Assembly (NCBI RefSeq): GCF_027594865.1
Contig: NZ_CP089391.1
Coordinates: forward strand, 8,212,660-8,276,659
Length of the DNA stretch: 64,000 bases
Source: Bradyrhizobium xenonodulans
Lineage (GTDB): Bacteria; Pseudomonadota; Alphaproteobacteria; Rhizobiales; Xanthobacteraceae
Reading direction: 5' to 3'
How positions within the stretch are numbered: the stretch's first letter is position 1; every line of letters begins with the position of its first letter. Below, piece by piece: positions 60,806 to 64,000 of the stretch. The notes beneath the pieces are model-generated. The model did no database searches. It was not told the origin of the DNA and was given only the letters and a program-made list of their open reading frames with translations. The position numbers and the translations under genes were made by a program.

Positions 60806-60932
60806 CTCTCCCGCTTGCGGGAGAGGGTTGGGGAGAGGGTGTCTCCACAACGGGACAGTCCCCCAGAGGGACAGAGCCCTCACCCGCATTGCATCTCACG
60901 ATGCAACGCGACCCTCCCGCAAGCGGGAGAGG
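60806..60932. repeat. Inverted repeat, CTCTCCCGC-type
   Basis: CTCTCCCGCTTGCGGGAGAG at 60806 and CCTCCCGCAAGCGGGAGAGG at 60912; common rhizobial intergenic repeat. Confidence 0.7.
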
Positions 60933-60953
60933 TGCACCGAGTTCGTGGCTGGC

Positions 60954-61610
60954 TTACGCGCTCACACCCACACCGATCGGGCAGGACACGCCGGTGCCCC
61001 CTAAGCCGCAATAGCCGGCGGGATTCTTCGCCAGATATTGCTGATGGTAGTCCTCGGCGAAATAGAATTCGCCTGATGGCGCGATCTCGGTGGTGATGGC
61101 GCCGAGGCCTTTGGCGGCAAGCGCCTTCTGATAGAGCGCCTTCGATGCGTCGGCCGCGACCTTCTGCGCATCGGAGTAAGTGTAGATCGCGCTGCGGTAC
61201 TGCGTGCCGACGTCATTGCCCTGGCGCATGCCCTGCGTCGGGTTGTGGTTCTCCCAGAAAATCTTCAGCAGCTTTTCGTAAGGGATCCTGTTCGGATCGA
61301 ACACGACCAGCACCACTTCGGTATGGCCGGTGCGACCCGAACAGGTCTCTTCATAGGTCGGGTTCGGCGTGTGGCCGCCGGCATAGCCGACAGCGGTGGT
61401 GTAGATGCCCTCGCCAAGCTCCCAGAATTTTCGTTCGGCGCCCCAGAAGCAGCCGAGCCCGAACACGGCCTGCTCGAAGCCGACGGGATAAGGCGCCTGC
61501 AATCTGCTGCCGTTGACGAAATGGGTGGTCGCAGTCGGAATGGCTTGCGCGCGGCCGGGCAGCGCCTCAGCTGCGCTCGGCAATGCGGTGGTCTTGCGCA
61601 TGAACAGCAT
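60954..61610 (-). CDS. msrA: Peptide-methionine (S)-S-oxide reductase
   Basis: 218 aa. Catalytic Cys54 in [45 protein letters not shown] and [20 protein letters not shown] follow the MsrA family exactly. The C-terminal [11 protein letters not shown] supplies resolving Cys. Repairs oxidised methionine. Confidence 0.96.
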   Translation of the reverse strand: MLFMRKTTALPSAAEALPGRAQAIPTATTHFVNGSRLQAPYPVGFEQAVFGLGCFWGAERKFWELGEGIYTTAVGYAGGHTPNPTYEETCSGRTGHTEVVLVVFDPNRIPYEKLLKIFWENHNPTQGMRQGNDVGTQYRSAIYTYSDAQKVAADASKALYQKALAAKGLGAITTEIAPSGEFYFAEDYHQQYLAKNPAGYCGLGGTGVSCPIGVGVSA

Positions 61611-61745
61611 GATGGGTCTCCGAAACGAGCTGTCCGTCGCGTGAGCTCAGGTGCTCAGGCGGCGTGCTCGCGATCAAGGTGGGAATATAGGGATCTACGC
61701 AAGGAGCGGCAGCCTTGTTACGGCTGCGGCCAGCGAAGTTCAGTT

Positions 61746-61791
61746 CCGGCGGGAATTGAAGATCAATCCCGGCGGGAATTGGAGATCAATC
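61746..61791. repeat. Tandem repeat, 2 x 23 bp
   Basis: Unit CCGGCGGGAATTGAAGATCA+ATC, second copy with one change. It reaches into the last codons of the next minus-strand gene. Confidence 0.8.
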
Positions 61792-62103
61792 CCGGGAATA
61801 GCCGATCAGCGGCTTGCGCGGCCGGAACAGGATCATCAGCAGGATGCCGAGAATGCCGAGGACGGCGAAGACCGGCTGGTCCAGCACCAGGCGGATCACC
61901 GAGGTCCAGAGCCACGGCGCCTTGGCCTCGACCCAGGTCCGGAATGCGGTCTGGCTGGCCTGATTGATGTCGTTCCAGAACTGGCCGAACCGGGTGAACT
62001 TCAGGGTCTGGTCGGCGACCCAGCGGGCACCGTCATAGACCATGAAAATGAAACCGCCGGCGAGCAGCAACAGCCCAATCAGTCGGAAAAAGCCGCGGAT
62101 CAT
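61786..62103 (-). CDS. Two-TM conserved hypothetical protein
   Basis: 105 aa. TM1 FFRLIGLLLLAGGFIFMVYD, TM2 FAVLGILGILLMILFRPRKP; between them WNDINQASQTAFRTWVEA is probably periplasmic. Core gene next to rpsT in Bradyrhizobium-like genomes (recollection). Confidence 0.7.
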   Translation of the reverse strand: MIRGFFRLIGLLLLAGGFIFMVYDGARWVADQTLKFTRFGQFWNDINQASQTAFRTWVEAKAPWLWTSVIRLVLDQPVFAVLGILGILLMILFRPRKPLIGYSRD

Positions 62104-62480
62104 GCCTCACCTTATATGGTCGTCCGATCGGAGGACCCAAAGAAACGCCGCCAGCCAATAGCCGGGAGACGGCAGAAATTCAACCTCTTCAGGGCGTTAC
62201 GGCGCGCGCCCAGGCCGCTGAATGCCGGTTTTCCGGCCGGAAAGCGTTGACGGTGCCAAAGACCCTCTCTATAAGGGCGCCAACTGGCGGCGGGCGCAAT
62301 CCTGCCGCCGCTGTTCTTTGAGCAGTTGCAGGCTCCTTGGGCTTAGAGCTCTTTGAGGCCTCATGTTCCCGGGACAGCCCAGCAACCGAACACCCTAAAT
62401 CCGAGCGTCGATTACGCGGTCAAGCAAGCCGGCGCTACCCGACCAAGACGCGACCGGTACCCGCAAAGGACATTGAGACC

Positions 62481-62747
62481 ATGGCCAATACCACTTCCGC
62501 CAAGAAAGCGACGCGCAAGATCGCCCGCCGCACCGCCGTCAACAAGTCGCGCCGCACCCAGATGCGCGGCGCCGTCCGCACCGTCGAAGAAGCCATCGCG
62601 ACCGGCGACCGCGCCGCTGCCGTGACGGCGCTGGCGAATGCCGAGCCCGCCTTGATGCGCGCCGCGCAGCGCAACATCATTCACAAGAACAACGCCAGCC
62701 GCAAAGTCTCGCGCCTCACCGCGCAGATCGCCAAGCTCGCCAAGTAA
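62481..62747 (+). CDS. rpsT: 30S ribosomal protein S20
   Basis: 88 aa from ATG 62481. [20 protein letters not shown] then [19 protein letters not shown] and [16 protein letters not shown] are diagnostic for S20. Binds 16S rRNA. Downstream terminator at 62813. Confidence 0.97.
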   Translation: MANTTSAKKATRKIARRTAVNKSRRTQMRGAVRTVEEAIATGDRAAAVTALANAEPALMRAAQRNIIHKNNASRKVSRLTAQIAKLAK

Positions 62748-62812
62748 GCGCACCAAGTCAGCGCGCGACGTCATTCGATCGGTTGATCCGATCGACATCA
62801 CGCTCGTCAATC

Positions 62813-62838
62813 AGCCCGGCCTCGCGCCGGGCTTTTTG
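62813..62838 (+). terminator. Rho-independent terminator of rpsT
   Basis: AGCCCGGC / GCCGGGCT stem with 5-nt loop followed by TTTTT. Confidence 0.9.
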
Positions 62839-64000
62839 TTGCCCGTCATATTCCCGCAAGCAGCCACGCACCCGGCGATCTTCGATTGGAAGATTTGCAT
62901 CGTCCGCACTATGATGCGCTCCGTAGTTTTACCTGCGGGTGATTTTGCAACAGCGGAAACTTTCGCGGTGCGAAAAACCCCTGCGGGACGGGGTTAACTC
63001 GCATTTGCACACGGACGAGTTCTGCACACCGTAGTTTCACCGGAACACGTCGCGATGGAGTTACCCTGTGAAACGAGACTCAAAAAACGATGTCTCGCTA
63101 ATCACTTATCGACATAGCGACTTCAACCATTTGGAAAATTCGCCGACGCGTCGTGCGCGTGACGCTTTTGTAAAAATTTTTTGGCGGCGGCCGCGAATTG
63201 TCACATGACACGCCGCGTTTTCGAATCTGTGCACGAATCCAAAAACTTGCTCCGAAGCCTGTGAACAACTCTCGCGCGGCGTTAACGCTGGTCAAGTTTT
63301 TTGATGCCTCAAGTGTGAATCAATTTCGTTGCGAGTCTTTCCGCTTAGTGTATTCCTTAAGTGGTCAGCGGCGCCCACGATCTTCAGACCAGCGCGGTTT
63401 AGGAAACGGGGCGAGCGTGCAAATCGGCGGCGATGTGCACGTAGGCGACGCTTCAACAAGCGATGTCGGTTCAAAACCCATAGCAATATGGGAACGGTAG
63501 TTCTTTGTCTGAATGTCTCCAAGCAGGATTTTTCTCAATCCCGCTCGCGCCAGGCGCAAAACGAGAGATGTCACGAAGCTGCCCGACACGCGTGAAGGCG
63601 AAGCCGAGCGGACGAACAGTGCAGACGGGCGGGACATCGGCGACTTCAGTCGCTTTTGTCTTAAGGACACGCAGGACCTTGCCGTGAGCAATCACGGCAG
63701 GACGGGGAGGTATCATGTCTTACGGACTCAACGCGGTATTCAAGCAAGTCGCCTATTCCAACGATGCCGGTTTAGATCAGTCCGACCTCCAGCCTCCCGC
63801 GTGTGACGGAGCGCCGAGTACGCGCTGACCTCGCGACCCCTCCATCTCTGACATCGCTGACCGGACGCGGCGTTCTCGCCGAACGGTCGAGCCATGCCTG
63901 ACGATGGACTCGCTCTGAGGTCGCGCCATTCCAGGGTCCTGGCAGGAACCCGCGTGGCGCTCACAACGCAACTATATCTCTCAAGAGAAGTTTTCTGACG
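62839..64000. other. Intergenic region upstream of a probable dnaA (possible oriC)
   Basis: 1.16 kb without a convincing gene. AT-richer than its surroundings at 63060-63340, with runs such as GTAAAAATTTTTTGGCGG (63170) and loose DnaA-box-like words (TTATCGACA at 63107; TGTGAACAA at 63259). A 37-codon plus-strand ORF at 63716-63829 (GGGGAGG 6 nt upstream) has no family. The last bases, AGAGAAGTTTTCTGACG, look like a ribosome binding site ending at the window edge; with rpsT upstream the next gene is expected to be dnaA. Inference, not proof. Confidence 0.5.

Noticed and set aside
63513..63806. 97-aa plus-strand ORF before the window end
   Set aside because: Arg-rich, no ribosome site and no family; lies in the presumed dnaA upstream region.
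1..64000. CRISPR arrays
   Set aside because: I saw no set of regularly spaced identical repeats of 25-40 bp; the GGGCGCCC array and the intergenic repeats have the wrong size and spacing.
1..64000. Intact insertion sequences
   Set aside because: No transposase with a DDE or HUH motif was recognised; only a MITE-like unit and short repeats were found.

Overview
The window looks like chromosomal DNA of a Bradyrhizobium-type alphaproteobacterium. It is GC-rich, has long shadow ORFs opposite real genes, carries many intergenic palindromic repeats of the rhizobial kind, and contains a typical core gene set (dinB, uppS-like, msrA, an orphan Bug-type binding protein, rpsT). The species assignment is inference from gene content; no database search was possible.

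Four parts can be seen. (1) 1-2826: the edge of a defence-type region, with the N-terminal two fifths or so of a DISARM-like SNF2 helicase (DrmD-like) running off the left end, and a frameshifted DUF91/NucS-like nuclease gene with an N-terminal helical domain. It ends with a 40-bp inverted copy of the 3' end of the neighbouring tRNA gene. (2) 2827-37352: a tRNA-Arg(CCG) gene used as attachment site by a 34.5-kb integrative element. The last 50 bases of the tRNA plus 2 more are repeated exactly at 37301-37352 (attL/attR). A tyrosine integrase, a two-to-three-gene winged-helix/RepA-like ATPase module and an excisionase-like gene sit at the attR end. The attL end carries a dCTP-deaminase-domain protein, a YiiX-like papain-fold hydrolase overlapping a two-TM protein gene, a methyltransferase and an amber-interrupted large serine recombinase. 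Between these lie dozens of small genes of unknown role, a phage-tail-like minus-strand cluster (18.4-21.0 kb), small secreted or membrane proteins, a Tat-exported beta-lactamase-family hydrolase, and many short dispersed repeats. I see no conjugation genes.

(3) 37353-62840: ordinary core chromosome. It holds dinB; a 3-methyladenine glycosylase; a metallophosphoesterase; a regulator/membrane protein/uppS-like prenyltransferase/B12-radical SAM cluster in which two copies of a near-perfect 17-bp palindrome suggest a shared operator; a secreted serine protease; an ArsR/SRPBCC/DUF899 cluster; a Bug protein; an acyl-CoA ligase; an HD-GYP protein; a two-subunit molybdenum hydroxylase; hydrolases; a Wza-like export lipoprotein; msrA; and rpsT. 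(4) 62839-64000: about 1.2 kb without a convincing gene after the rpsT terminator. Its last bases look like a ribosome binding site 8-9 nt before the window edge, so dnaA probably starts just outside and the stretch may hold the replication origin (inference).

The most interesting items for follow-up are the three-copy att arrangement, the YiiX-like/2TM pair beside a dCTP deaminase at the cargo end of the element, the extended dyad operator of the XRE regulator, the amber codon just after the catalytic serine of the recombinase, the RHH-signal-tail-collar fusion, and the twin palindromes of the 44.7-45.8 kb cluster.
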